Under the pieces are notes generated by a model. It did no database searches, had not been told where the DNA came from, and saw only the letters and a program-made list of their open reading frames with translations. From contig JADJBW010000001.1 of the NCBI GenBank assembly GCA_016703525.1, positions 496,001 to 560,000 on the forward strand: a stretch of 64,000 bases of DNA. Direction: 5' to 3'. This DNA comes from Actinomycetota bacterium (GTDB lineage: Bacteria; Actinomycetota; Acidimicrobiia; Acidimicrobiales; Microtrichaceae). Shown here one piece after another: positions 34,918 through 45,927 of the stretch. Each line of letters starts with the position of its first letter. Position 1 is the first letter of the stretch. Made by a program: the position numbers and the translations under genes.

Positions 34918-36528
34918 CTACTGCGACGCGCCCTTCCGCGCAGGTGCCTTCTTTGCGGCGGGCGCGGCCTTCTTGGCGGCGGGCGCGGCCTTCTTTGCGG
35001 CGGGCGCGGCCTTCTTCGCTGCTGGCGCGGCCTTCTTCGCAGGTGCCTTCGCTGCTGGCGCGGGCTTCGCTGCTGGCGCGGCCTTCGCTGCTGGCGCGGC
35101 CTTCGGCGCGGGCTTCGGCGCCGTCGAGCGCAACGCGTACGCCGCGTCGCGCAACTCCTCCCACGATGCGCTCACCGCGGCCGCCATGTCCCACACGTCG
35201 GGCACCAGGTTGCGGTCCACCATGAACCCGAAGTCGATCGAGTCGCGGTAGCTCATCACCGTTACGTTGAGCCCTGCGCCCTCCATGATCGGCCCCATCG
35301 GATACGACGCCACCAGCTCGGCGCCCGCCAGATACAGCGGGAACGACGGCCCCGGCACGTTCGACACGATCAGGTTGTGGATGGGCCGATGCCGCCCCGC
35401 CAACCCCATCGACGAATACAGCCGCGACGCCATCGCGAACGTGCGCGGTGCCGCCCACTCGCCCCAGTCGGTCAGCATGCGCGCCCCCAGAGCGTTGTGC
35501 TCCGACTTCGCCCCCAACGTGTTCTCGGCGATCTTGCGCACCCGCTCGATCGGGTCGGCGATGTCGGTCGACAGCGCCGTGAACATGGCCGACACCTTGT
35601 TGCCGCCCGTGCCCACCTCGTCGTCGGTGCGCACCGACACGGGGCACACCGCCAGCAGCGGCTCGTCGGGCAGCTCGTCGCGCGCCTCCAGGTAGCGGCG
35701 CAACGTGCCCGCGCACACCGCCAGCACCAGGTCGTTCACCTTCACATCGAGGATGCGGCGCACGTCCTTCCCCTCGGCCAGCGGAATGCGGGCGAACGCC
35801 CCCTTGCGACCCCGCGAGATCGAGTCGTTCCACGGCGTGCGCGGCGCCGTGAGCGGCACGGCGCCCACCCCACCCTCGGGGTCGCGCCGGTTGTTGATCA
35901 CGTTCGACACGCTCTGCAGCGTGCGTCCCACCAGCGGGATCATCGCCTGCGACCGCCGCGCCTTCGACGCGATCGCGTACGACACCAACTCCAGGTCGCT
36001 CGGAACCCGCTCGGGCTCGCGCGCCGGCAACGGTTCGCGGGCCGGCGGCTCGGCCTCCAGGTCGAACAGCTCGGTCATGATCTCGGCACCCGACGCGCCG
36101 TCGATCGCCGCGTGGTGCACCTTGGTCACCATGCCGATCCGGTCCTGCTTGAGGCCCTCGATCACCCACGCCTCCCACAGGGGGCGAGTGCGGTCGAGCG
36201 GGATCGACGCGATCTGCGCCGCCATGTCGGCCAGCTCGCGCCGGCCGCCCGGCGAGGGCACCGCGACGCGCCGCACGTGATAGTCGACCTCGAAGTGCGG
36301 GTCCTCGATCCACACCGGGTGATGCAGCTGGAACGGCACCTCAACCAGGCGCTGTGTGAGCGCCGGCACACGATGGAACCGGCTCACCACATGATCGCGG
36401 AACCGCTCGAAGCTGTACCCGCCGGGGATCGTCGACGTGTCGTAGATCGCCGTCATCGCGACGTGCATGTGCGCCGTCGGAGTCTCCAGATACAGGAACG
36501 ACGCATCGAGCCCGGACAGTCGTTGCAT
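34918..36528 (-). CDS. Wax ester synthase/diacylglycerol acyltransferase (WS/DGAT) with a Lys/Ala/Pro-rich tail
   Basis: A 536-aa bifunctional O-acyltransferase that makes triacylglycerol or wax esters at the membrane or on lipid bodies. The N-terminus MQRLSGLDASFLYLETPTAHMHV is diagnostic, and the catalytic motif is VHHAAIDGASG (HHXXXDG). Later motifs NDLVLAVCAG, NLIVSNVPGP and GLNVTVMSY match the family. The last 60 or so residues are a repetitive tail of AAPAAKK-type units, like histone H1 or HupB, beyond the normal enzyme length of about 460. ATG 36528 was chosen at the family N-terminus. It is divergent from the esterase gene. Confidence 0.93.
   Translation of the reverse strand: MQRLSGLDASFLYLETPTAHMHVAMTAIYDTSTIPGGYSFERFRDHVVSRFHRVPALTQRLVEVPFQLHHPVWIEDPHFEVDYHVRRVAVPSPGGRRELADMAAQIASIPLDRTRPLWEAWVIEGLKQDRIGMVTKVHHAAIDGASGAEIMTELFDLEAEPPAREPLPAREPERVPSDLELVSYAIASKARRSQAMIPLVGRTLQSVSNVINNRRDPEGGVGAVPLTAPRTPWNDSISRGRKGAFARIPLAEGKDVRRILDVKVNDLVLAVCAGTLRRYLEARDELPDEPLLAVCPVSVRTDDEVGTGGNKVSAMFTALSTDIADPIERVRKIAENTLGAKSEHNALGARMLTDWGEWAAPRTFAMASRLYSSMGLAGRHRPIHNLIVSNVPGPSFPLYLAGAELVASYPMGPIMEGAGLNVTVMSYRDSIDFGFMVDRNLVPDVWDMAAAVSASWEELRDAAYALRSTAPKPAPKAAPAAKAAPAAKPAPAAKAPAKKAAPAAKKAAPAAKKAAPAAKKAAPAAKKAPARKGASQ
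34929..35120. repeat. Coding repeat array for the Lys/Ala/Pro tail
   Basis: Near-perfect repeats of about 21-24 bp (GCGGGCGCGGCCTTCTT variants on the plus strand) encode the AAPAAKKAAPAAKK-type C-terminal tail of the WS/DGAT enzyme. Repeat number may vary between strains and is prone to assembly error. Confidence 0.75.
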
Positions 36529-36686
36529 GGTGAATCCCCCGTCGGAATCTGATCGGCCGACATTCTGCCGCGCGACACCGCAACCGCGCCGCAGATCCAC
36601 AGAGTCGTTCACGATCTTGACGCCGCGCGGCCGCGCCGAACCGGGGCTCCGTTGCCCCACCGGCGGTGGCCCGCCATGATGCAGGG

Positions 36687-37894
36687 ATGGATCCACAACT
36701 TCGCCGTGCCCTGCTGCGACTCGCGCTCCAACTCAACGCCCGATCGCCGCGAATCCGCAGCCGCACCCTGACGATCCCGTCGTTCTTCGCCGGGTGGATC
36801 TCGACCGAGGCGGCCGCGCCGCTCGCTGCGGTTCGCGCCGTGGGACTCGCCCGTTCGGTTCGCCGCGGCGCCCTCGCCACCACACAAGGACGCGTCGCCA
36901 CGGCCGTCGACGCGCTCGCGCTTGCCGGCGGGGCGAAGCTCGTCTGGGACGCCCGCCGCGCCGACGAGGAGTTCGAGGCGGCGCTCCTACCCCACGTCGG
37001 TGCCGATCACCTGGCCGGAAAGGCGCGCACGGTCCGCGCCGGAGCCGCCCTCCCCGTGCTCAACGGGCAGCGGCGACGCATCCGTCAGCGCAACGTCGCT
37101 TATCACGACGAGGCCGGCTGGCGGAACACGATGGACATCTACGAACCCGTCGGCCCCACGCGCGAGGCGCTGCGCCCCGCCATCGTCGAGATCCACGGCG
37201 GCGGCTGGGTCGTCGGCGACAAGAACACCCAGGGCGTCACCCTCATGAACCACATGGCGTCGCAGGGATGGGTCGGGTTCAGCATCAACTACCGGCTCGC
37301 ACCGCGGGCGCACTTCCCCCAACAGGTCATCGACGCCAAGCGAGCGATCGCCCACATCCGCGCCAACGCCGAGCAGTACGGCATCGACCCCGACTTCATC
37401 TGCGTCACCGGCGGATCGGCGGGCGGCCACCTCAGCTCACTCGTCGCCCTCAGCGAGAACGACACCGCATTCCAGCCCGGCTTCGAATCGGCCGACACGT
37501 CGATCGCCGCGGCCGTGCCGTTCTACGGCGTGTACGACCTGCTCGACGAGTCGTCCTTCATGGCGCCCGGCTTCACCGACTTCCTCGAGCGCGTCGTGGT
37601 CGGATCGAAGCTCGCCGGCGACGAGGACCGGTGGCGGCAGTGGTCGCCGATCCACCGCATCCACACCGACGCCCCGCCGATGATGATGATCCACGGCAAC
37701 GTCGACACGCTCGTGCCGGTGGAACAGGGCCGAGCCTTCGCCGCCCGGCTCAACGAGGTGAGCGAGCACGCCGCGATCTACGTGGAGCTCGCCGGTGCGA
37801 ACCACGCGTTCGACGTGTTCCCCTCGGTCCGGTCGCTGCGCACCGTCGAATACGTCGAACGGTTCCTGTCGGCCGTGCGCAACGGCACGATCAA

Positions 37895-37898
<4 letters not shown>
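36687..37898 (+). CDS. Alpha/beta hydrolase, hormone-sensitive-lipase-like esterase
   Basis: A 403-aa carboxylesterase-type protein. The oxyanion-hole motif is EIHGGGWVVGD (HGGG), the nucleophile elbow is VTGGSAGGHLSS (GXSXG), and the acid and His lie in MIHGNVDTLVPVEQG and AGANHAFDVF. The first 130 residues form an N-terminal extension seen in actinobacterial Lip-family esterases. ATG 36687 was preferred to an in-frame GTG slightly upstream. Its stop overlaps the start of the acetoacetyl-CoA synthetase gene (GTGA, 37895-37898). The natural ester substrate is unknown, but lipid or storage-lipid turnover fits the WS/DGAT neighbour. Confidence 0.87.
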
Positions 37899-39940
<2,042 letters not shown>

Positions 39941-39945
39941 GGCCC

Positions 39946-41337
39946 GTGTCCGACCTGTTCAGTGCCGCCGCCGACGACGCGCTGGCGCGCCGAGCGCCAC
40001 TGGCCGACCGGCTGCGGCCGCGCACGCTCGACGAGGTGGTCGGCCAGGATCATCTGCTCGCCCCCGGGCGTCCGCTGCGTGCCCTCGTCGATGCCGACCG
40101 CCTGCAGAGCGTGCTGCTGTGGGGGCCTCCCGGCACCGGCAAGACCACGCTCGCCCAACTGATCGCAGCGGCGTCGTCGGCCGACTTCGTTGCCCTCTCG
40201 GCGGTGAACGCGTCGGTGAAGGACGTGCGCGAAACCGTCGCGTCGGCCAAAGTTCGCCTCGGCGAACGCGGGCGTCGCACCATCCTGTTCCTCGACGAGA
40301 TCCACCGCTTCAACAAGTCGCAGCAGGACGCGCTGCTGCCGGCGGTCGAGTCCGGGCTGCTCGTGCTGGTGGGCGCCACCACCGAGAACCCGAGCTTCGA
40401 GGTGAACGCCGCGCTCATGAGCCGCTCCGTGCTGTTCCGGCTGCGACCCCTCGACGCCGACGCGCTCGGCCGGCTACTCGACCGCGGGCTCGCCGCGCTC
40501 GGCCTGGACGCGACCGATGAGGCACGGGCGCACCTGGTCGCGTCGAGCGGCGGCGACGGGCGGTCGCTGCTGACCACCTTGGAGGTTGCCGGTACGCTCG
40601 CCGCCGCCCGCACGCCAACCGCTCCGCCGGCTGCGACCGCTGCGACCGCGGCGACGGCTGCGACCGCTCCGACGGTCGCGACCGCGGCGACCGCTCCGAC
40701 GGGGGCGACCGCGGCGACGATCACGCTCGCCGACACTGAGGGAGCGCTCGACGCACGCCGGGTCCGCTACGGCGTCGACGACCACTACGACGTGATCTCG
40801 GCGTTCATCAAGTCGATCCGGGGGTCCGACCCCGACGCCGCGCTGCACTGGCTGGCTCGCATGCTCGAAGCGGGGGAGTCGCCGCGGTTCATCGCCCGGC
40901 GTCTCGTCATCGCGGCGAGCGAGGACATCGGCATGGCCGACCCCATGGCGCTCGTGGTCGCCGACGCGGCCGCGCATGCGGTGGAGTTCGTCGGTCTGCC
41001 CGAGGCGCGGATCAATCTCGCACAGGCGACGGTGCACCTGGCGGTCGCGCCCAAATCGAACCGCTCGTACCTTGCGATCGATGCGGCGATCGCCGACGTG
41101 CGCCGCGGCGGGTTCGGCGAGGTGCCGTCCCACCTTCGCGACGCGTCGTCGAGCGCTGCTCGCCGCGCCGATGGCGCGGGCGCCGGCTACCGCTATCCCC
41201 ACGACCATCCCGGCGGATGGGTCGAACAGGACTACCTGCCCGAGGCGCTGCGCGACCGCACCTACTACGAGCCGAGCGACCACGGCGCCGAAGCCCGACT
41301 CGCGGAACGCTGGCGCGAACGGCGCGGCACCACCTGA
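39946..41337 (+). CDS. rarA: Replication-associated recombination protein A (AAA+ ATPase)
   Basis: A 463-aa RarA/MgsA/WRNIP1-family AAA+ ATPase acting at stalled replication forks. Motifs are LADRLRPRTLDEVVGQDHLLAPG, Walker A GPPGTGKTT near residue 62, Walker B FLDEIHRFNKSQQDALLP and ATTENPSFEVNAAL with sensor 1. The C-terminal part has ALHWLARMLEAGESPRFIARRL and ASEDIGMADP. Between the AAA+ core and that part lies a roughly 40-residue Ala/Thr low-complexity insert, encoded by GCGACC-type repeats. GTG 39946 begins the usual DLF start, 5 bp after the synthetase stop. Confidence 0.93.
   Translation: MSDLFSAAADDALARRAPLADRLRPRTLDEVVGQDHLLAPGRPLRALVDADRLQSVLLWGPPGTGKTTLAQLIAAASSADFVALSAVNASVKDVRETVASAKVRLGERGRRTILFLDEIHRFNKSQQDALLPAVESGLLVLVGATTENPSFEVNAALMSRSVLFRLRPLDADALGRLLDRGLAALGLDATDEARAHLVASSGGDGRSLLTTLEVAGTLAAARTPTAPPAATAATAATAATAPTVATAATAPTGATAATITLADTEGALDARRVRYGVDDHYDVISAFIKSIRGSDPDAALHWLARMLEAGESPRFIARRLVIAASEDIGMADPMALVVADAAAHAVEFVGLPEARINLAQATVHLAVAPKSNRSYLAIDAAIADVRRGGFGEVPSHLRDASSSAARRADGAGAGYRYPHDHPGGWVEQDYLPEALRDRTYYEPSDHGAEARLAERWRERRGTT
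40608..40732. repeat. Ala/Thr-coding microsatellite-like repeat within rarA
   Basis: Repeated GCGACC and GCGACGGCT words encode TAATAATAATAPT-type sequence between the AAA+ core and the C-terminal domain of rarA. The insert keeps the frame and falls at a domain boundary, so it may be tolerated as a linker. Confidence 0.75.
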
Positions 41338-41377
41338 CCACTCCCGTACCCCGCACCCCCCCCACCCGCGCTCATTC

Positions 41378-41500
41378 CGAACTGGGCCGATCTACCGACG
41401 TTGGGGGTACGTGATTCGGCCCAGTTCGAACTGGGGGGTCGCATCCGGTCGAACTGGGCCGATCTACCGACGTTGAGCGTTGGTAGATCGGCCCAGTTCG
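41378..41500. repeat. Palindromic repeat element with direct and inverted copies
   Basis: A 25-bp sequence beginning CGAACTGGGCCGATCTACCG occurs at 41378-41402 and again at 41450-41474. The second copy is followed by its own inverted arm: 19-bp perfect arms at 41450-41468 and 41482-41500 enclose a 13-nt loop. A partial inverted copy (CGGCCCAGTTCG, 41417-41428) lies between. It fills the gap between the convergent rarA and VWA genes, so it can act as a bidirectional terminator or be a REP-type element. Confidence 0.8.
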
Positions 41501-41517
41501 GATCGGTCGCGCGGGCG

Positions 41518-42591
41518 CTATCCGTGAGCGGCGGCGCCGAGGGCAGAGGCGATCGCTTCGAGCACGTCGCCGGGCCCGCTGAGCGAGGCCACTCGGGCGC
41601 CGGTCGCTCGGGCGAGCGTCGCGGCGTCGGCCCGGTCGTCGCCGGGCGCGAGGATCGCCACGTCGACCTCGCTCATCGCTTCGGCCACGGCCGTTGCAGC
41701 GTCGTCGCCCGTGTTGGCCCGGCAATCCGATGCGATCACGAGCACCCGACGGTCCGCCGTGGCGCGGCGAAGCTGGATCAGCCCGGCGCGCACGCCGAGC
41801 GCCACGTCGGTGATGCCATGGCCGCGCAGGCGCAGCAGGTCGGCGACGACACGCTCCGGGTCGGTCGCCTCGTCCTGGGCCGACAACACGATGGCTCGGT
41901 CGCTGAACGCCACGACCGACGCGGCGGGCCCGTAGCGGTGGGCGACTGCGGCAATCGCGAGCGCCGCTGTCGCCAGGCGCGCACCGGTCATCGAGCCCGA
42001 CCGGTCGATCACCAGGCTCACGGCGGTGTCGTGACGCCGCCAGACCCGCGACACGAGAGCATCAACATCGGGCGGTGAGCCGGCGCGGCGTGCCGCGACG
42101 ATCGTGTCCATCGATGCATCGAGGTCGAGGTCGCCGTCGCACGCCCCGATCGCGGGCCGCTGCCGCCCGACGCCGCGTCGGTCGAGCTCGGCGGCCCGCG
42201 CTCGTTCGATCGCGATCCTGCCGGCGAGGCGCAACGCGAGCGCTCGCAGTGCCGCGTCGGTCGCTCCGGCCATGTCGACGAGCAACGCCGCGGTCGCCTC
42301 GGGATCGTCGTCGAGCGCGGCTCGCACCGCGTCCTCGTCGAGCCTGCCGAGTGCGGGCGACAGCTCGTCGAACCCGTCGCGCCGCGCCAGGTCGCGCCGC
42401 GACACCGTGGCCCTCGACGCCTCGGCGATCGCGTCGCCGGCGGCGTCGCCTTCGAGAATCCGCCCGTCGTCCCCCGAGCCGGGGGTCAGCCTTTTCCCGG
42501 TCGGGGCGAGCCCGGTCGGGGCGAGGCCGGTCCGCCGTTGTGCGCCATGGCCGGCCGGCGTGGCCCGGCGCGGAATCGGCTCCGGCGGCAT
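41518..42591 (-). CDS. VWA-domain protein, ChlD/BchD-like part of a MoxR-VWA system
   Basis: A 357-aa frame whose C-terminal half is a von Willebrand A domain with an intact MIDAS motif, VIDRSGSMTG, followed by the expected Thr and Asp regions (GHGITDVALGVRAG, VIASDCRANTGDD). The N-terminal part is a basic/Pro-rich linker followed by a helical region. It overlaps the MoxR frame by about 530 bp, which is implausible for two intact genes. The most likely reading is one AAA-VWA polypeptide of about 680 aa broken by a single indel around 42540-42590. The VWA domain would recruit targets for the ATPase, as in magnesium-chelatase D-like chaperones. Confidence 0.78.
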   Translation of the reverse strand: MPPEPIPRRATPAGHGAQRRTGLAPTGLAPTGKRLTPGSGDDGRILEGDAAGDAIAEASRATVSRRDLARRDGFDELSPALGRLDEDAVRAALDDDPEATAALLVDMAGATDAALRALALRLAGRIAIERARAAELDRRGVGRQRPAIGACDGDLDLDASMDTIVAARRAGSPPDVDALVSRVWRRHDTAVSLVIDRSGSMTGARLATAALAIAAVAHRYGPAASVVAFSDRAIVLSAQDEATDPERVVADLLRLRGHGITDVALGVRAGLIQLRRATADRRVLVIASDCRANTGDDAATAVAEAMSEVDVAILAPGDDRADAATLARATGARVASLSGPGDVLEAIASALGAAAHG

Positions 42592-43555
42592 CGGCCGTTG
42601 CGGCCTCCGCGTCGCCGTCGGGTCCGTCGCGGTCGGGACCGTCCCCGTCGCCCGGGCGGTCCGCCTCGGGGTCGGCCGCGAAGAAGATGGCCCACAGTTC
42701 GTCGACGATGTCCTCGGCGGTGCGCCCGCACCCCTCGCGCACGCGGATGCGACCCGAGACGGCCAGTCGCGCCGCGTCGCGCGTGACGCTCGGATCGTCG
42801 ACGGCCACGTCGCGCAGCCGGTGCAGTTCGGCGGCCAGCATGGTCAGGTCGATGGCGCCTCGTACCGACGACCCCACCCGCACGTCGGGGTGTTCGCGGG
42901 TGGCACGCACCAGCTGTGTTGCCTGCGCCACGAGCGTTGCACCGACTCGAGCCGCGGCCGATCCGGCCTGCACCTCGACGATGCGGGCTTCCTCGTCCGG
43001 GTCCTGGTAGCCCATTGCCAGGCGGCACACGCGGTCGTACACGGCGGAGCTGATGCGGGCCGTGCCCACGGCGTCGAACGGGTTCATGGCCGCGATCAGG
43101 CCGAACCCGTCGGCGGCCTCGACCGTCCCGAGCCGCGGCACCGTGAGCGCGCCCTCGCTCATCACCGAGATCAACACGTTGAGTGTCTCCTCGGGGATGC
43201 GGTTGATCTCCTCGATGTACAGCAGCGCCCCGTCGCGCAACGCGCCCAGGAGGGGCCCGTCGAGGAACACCTCGGGCGCATACCCCGAGTCGAGGACCGC
43301 GGCCGGGTCGAATGTGCCGACCAGGCGGGCGGGGGTGAGCTCGGCGTTGCCCTCGACGAACCGGAAGCCGCGGCCCACCTCGGTGGCGAGGTGGCGCAGC
43401 AGCGTCGACTTGCCCGTGCCGGGCGGTCCTTCCAAGAGGAGGTGTCGTCGCGCCGCCAACGCCGCGACGACCTGTTCGATCTCGGCGCGGCGGCCGACGA
43501 CGGACCCGCTCAGCCTGGCCACGAGGTCGGGCGTGAACGGACCCGTCATCGACAT
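42062..43555 (-). CDS. MoxR-type AAA+ ATPase (magnesium chelatase I-like), frame probably shifted at its 3' end
   Basis: AAA+ ATPase of the MoxR/ChlI group. Walker A is LLEGPPGTGKSTLLRH near residue 43, Walker B is LLYIEEINRIPEETLNVL, and the insert motif and sensor follow in MSEGALTVPRLG and LIAAMNPFDAVGTARIS. The sensible sequence runs to the acidic linker PEADRPGDGDGPDRDGPDGD, near residue 320. After that the frame is Arg-rich and overlaps the VWA gene out of frame. I therefore take the real protein to continue into the VWA frame. Such ATPase-VWA machines remodel or metallate partner proteins; the partner here is unknown. Confidence 0.78.
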   Translation of the reverse strand: MSMTGPFTPDLVARLSGSVVGRRAEIEQVVAALAARRHLLLEGPPGTGKSTLLRHLATEVGRGFRFVEGNAELTPARLVGTFDPAAVLDSGYAPEVFLDGPLLGALRDGALLYIEEINRIPEETLNVLISVMSEGALTVPRLGTVEAADGFGLIAAMNPFDAVGTARISSAVYDRVCRLAMGYQDPDEEARIVEVQAGSAAARVGATLVAQATQLVRATREHPDVRVGSSVRGAIDLTMLAAELHRLRDVAVDDPSVTRDAARLAVSGRIRVREGCGRTAEDIVDELWAIFFAADPEADRPGDGDGPDRDGPDGDAEAATADAAGADSAPGHAGRPWRTTADRPRPDRARPDREKADPRLGGRRADSRRRRRRRRDRRGVEGHGVAARPGAARRVRRAVARTRQARRGRGASRARRRSRGDRGVARRHGRSDRRGTASARVAPRRQDRDRTSAGRRARPTRRRAAAARDRGVRRRPRPRCIDGHDRRGTPRRLTARC

Positions 43556-43562
43556 GTCCGCC

Positions 43563-44678
43563 TCAGTCGAATTCGATGATGCCGCGGATGTTCTTGCCCG
43601 ACTTCATGTCGGCGTACCCCTCGTTGATCTGGTCGAGGGTGTAGCGGCGGGTCACCATCTCGTCGAGCTTGAGCTGCCCCTCGCGGTACATCGACAGCAG
43701 GTTCGGGATGTCGAAGCGCGGGTTGCCCGATCCGAACAGGCAGCCCTTGAGCTCCTTGTTCATCATCGAGAACATGAACAGGTTGAGCTGAGCGTCCGTC
43801 TGCATCATGTCGCCGATCGCGGTCACGACACAGGTGCCGCCCTTGGCGGTGAGGTTGAGCGCCGGCTCGATGATGTCGCCGGTGATGTCGCCGACGGTGA
43901 TGATCACCTTGTCGCACATGTTTCCCCACGTGACCGCACCGATCTGGCCCATCGCCTCCTCGATCGAGGCGTAGGTGTGGGTCGCGCCCATGGCGGTCGC
44001 CTGCTCGCGCTTGAACTCGATCGGGTCGATGGCGAAGATCCGCTTGGCGCCCGCCATGCGCGCACCCTGCACGGCGCTCATGCCCACCCCGCCGACGCCG
44101 ATCACCGCGACCTCGTCGCCTGGCGTGACCTGCGCACGGTGCACGGCCGAGCCCCAGCCCGTTGCGACGCCGCACGACACGAGGGCGACGGCGTGCCACG
44201 GAATGTCGGGCTCCACCTTCACCACGGCTGATTCGGAGAGCAGCATGTGCTCGGCGAACGTGCCGAGCTGACACATGCGGCCGAGGTCCTGGTCGCCGAC
44301 ATGGTGCGCCATGCGGCCGTCGGAGATCATGCCCGGCGACATGAGGTGCATGCCGAGGTCGCACAGGTTCTGTCGACCCGAGACACACCACTTGCAGCGT
44401 CCGCACGAGGGGATGAACGACATGGCGACGTGGTCGCCGACCGCCACGCTCGTGACGCCCTCACCCACACGGATGACCTCGCCGGCGCCCTCGTGGCCGC
44501 CGATGCAGGGGTAGTGCGGCATGGGCAGTGCACCGCTCGACATGTGCTCGTCGGAGTGGCACATGCCGGCGACCTTGGTCTTCACGATGACCTCGCCGGG
44601 GCCGGGGTCATCGATCTCGATGTCTTCGATCGTCCACTCTTCGCCGACCTGCCAGAGCACTGCTGCGCGACTCTTCAC
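43563..44678 (-). CDS. NDMA-dependent (mycofactocin-linked) zinc alcohol dehydrogenase
   Basis: A 371-aa medium-chain alcohol dehydrogenase of the NDMA-dependent family. These enzymes hold NAD(H) tightly and are known to pass electrons to mycofactocin. The catalytic zinc region is AGMCHSDEHMSSG, with GGHEGAGEVIRVG. The structural zinc site is CGRCKWCVSGRQNLC, and the Rossmann motif is AVIGVGGVGMSAVQGA. MMNKELKGCLFGSGNPRFDIPNLL is typical of this subgroup. GTG 44678 follows GAGGGGG and gives the normal length. A mycofactocin locus lies about 13 kb away at 57997, so the cofactor system and a client enzyme share the window. Confidence 0.9.
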   Translation of the reverse strand: MKSRAAVLWQVGEEWTIEDIEIDDPGPGEVIVKTKVAGMCHSDEHMSSGALPMPHYPCIGGHEGAGEVIRVGEGVTSVAVGDHVAMSFIPSCGRCKWCVSGRQNLCDLGMHLMSPGMISDGRMAHHVGDQDLGRMCQLGTFAEHMLLSESAVVKVEPDIPWHAVALVSCGVATGWGSAVHRAQVTPGDEVAVIGVGGVGMSAVQGARMAGAKRIFAIDPIEFKREQATAMGATHTYASIEEAMGQIGAVTWGNMCDKVIITVGDITGDIIEPALNLTAKGGTCVVTAIGDMMQTDAQLNLFMFSMMNKELKGCLFGSGNPRFDIPNLLSMYREGQLKLDEMVTRRYTLDQINEGYADMKSGKNIRGIIEFD

Positions 44679-44843
44679 GAAACCCCCTCGGTTGATGCAC
44701 GTGCGGCGGGCCCCCGCCACCGGCGCTCACACTACGGCGCGATCCCGCCGACGGCACGCCTGGGCCGCACCATGGGTCGGACCGGGCAAACGGCCGCCGC
44801 GAGGGTGGCTCGGGGGCACCGCGAGATGTGGTGAACTGGCGCC

Positions 44844-45861
44844 GTGGGCGCGGAGGGAACCAACACGCCGGACCGGCTCGAGGACGCGGTCGTCGAGCGG
44901 CTGCGCGCCCTGCTCGGACTCGGCCCGCCCACGCTGCGCCGCGCCGACGTCGCTCTCGCCACGGGCATTCCGAGCGAGCGTTCGGTGCGTTGGTGGCGTG
45001 CCATGGGGTTCCCCCGAGGTGGGCGACGAGGCGGTCGCGTTCGGTCCCGCCGAGATCGAGATCCTGCGCCGGATCGACTCGTTCGTCGATGCGTCGGTGC
45101 TGACCGAGGACGACGTGCTGCGGCTCGCCCGCACCATGGGCGTCGCGTTGAGCCGCGTCACCGACGCCCAGGTCGAGCTGCTCGCCGCGGCCATCCGGGT
45201 GGAGCTCAGCGGTGCCCACCCGCCCGAGCATCAAGACGACGTCCTGCCGGCCGCGATCGAGGCGATGGGCGAGGCGGTCACCTACCTGTGGACCCACCAT
45301 CTGCTTGCGGCGCTCACGCGGGCACTCGTGCGCGAAGAGGGTGCGGTGGATCAGGCGGTGGGGTTCGCCGACATGACCGGCTTCTCCCGGCTCAGCCGCT
45401 CGCTCGGCACGGGTGCGATCGCTCGGTTGATCGACGCGTTCGAGGCCGCCGTATTCGACGCCGTGACCTCGCTCGGCGGGCGGGTGATCAAGCTGATCGG
45501 CGACGAGGTGCTCTTTGTCGCGCCGGACATCATGGTGGCGGCCGAGATCACCATGGGGATCGCGGAGCGGGTCGCGGCCAACGACGACATGCCGCCGATC
45601 CACTGCGGCGCGGCCTACGGCCCTGCCGTGAACGTCGGCGGCGACGTGTTCGGGCCGACCGTGAACCTGGCCGCTCGCCTCACGTCGGTCGCCCGCCCGG
45701 GAACGCTCGTCGTGCCGCGCGTCGACGCCGACCCGCTCATCGAGCGGTGGGGCGACCGGGTCCGGCGCATTCATCGGCTGACCGACCTGAAGGGCATCGG
45801 TCAGGTGCGCTCGGTCGCCATCCGGCTGTCGGGCGACGAGGAACCGGTCGCGGCCGGCTGA
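44844..45861 (+). CDS. Class III adenylate cyclase with Rv1264-type regulatory domain, one probable frameshift
   Basis: About 338 aa with an N-terminal helical regulatory domain and a C-terminal cyclase domain. The start at GTG 44844 reads GTNTPDRLEDAVVERL, LRRADVALATGIP and RWWRAMGFP. A run of five C at 45011-45015 then throws the frame. With four C it continues EVGDEAVAFGPAEIEILRRID, the usual Rv1264/Rv2212 arrangement. The cyclase part has both metal Asp residues (GFADMTGFSRL and KLIGDEVLFVA), and GGDVFGPTVNLAARL provides the transition-state Asn and Arg. It should make cAMP. The homologous N-terminal domain is autoinhibitory and pH-sensitive in Mycobacterium tuberculosis. Confidence 0.85.
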
Positions 45862-45927
45862 ACTGGCTGAACCGGGCAGGGCCGGCGCGTCGGCCGCGCC
45901 CGGCGCCGCCCGTCAACGGCTTTGGCG

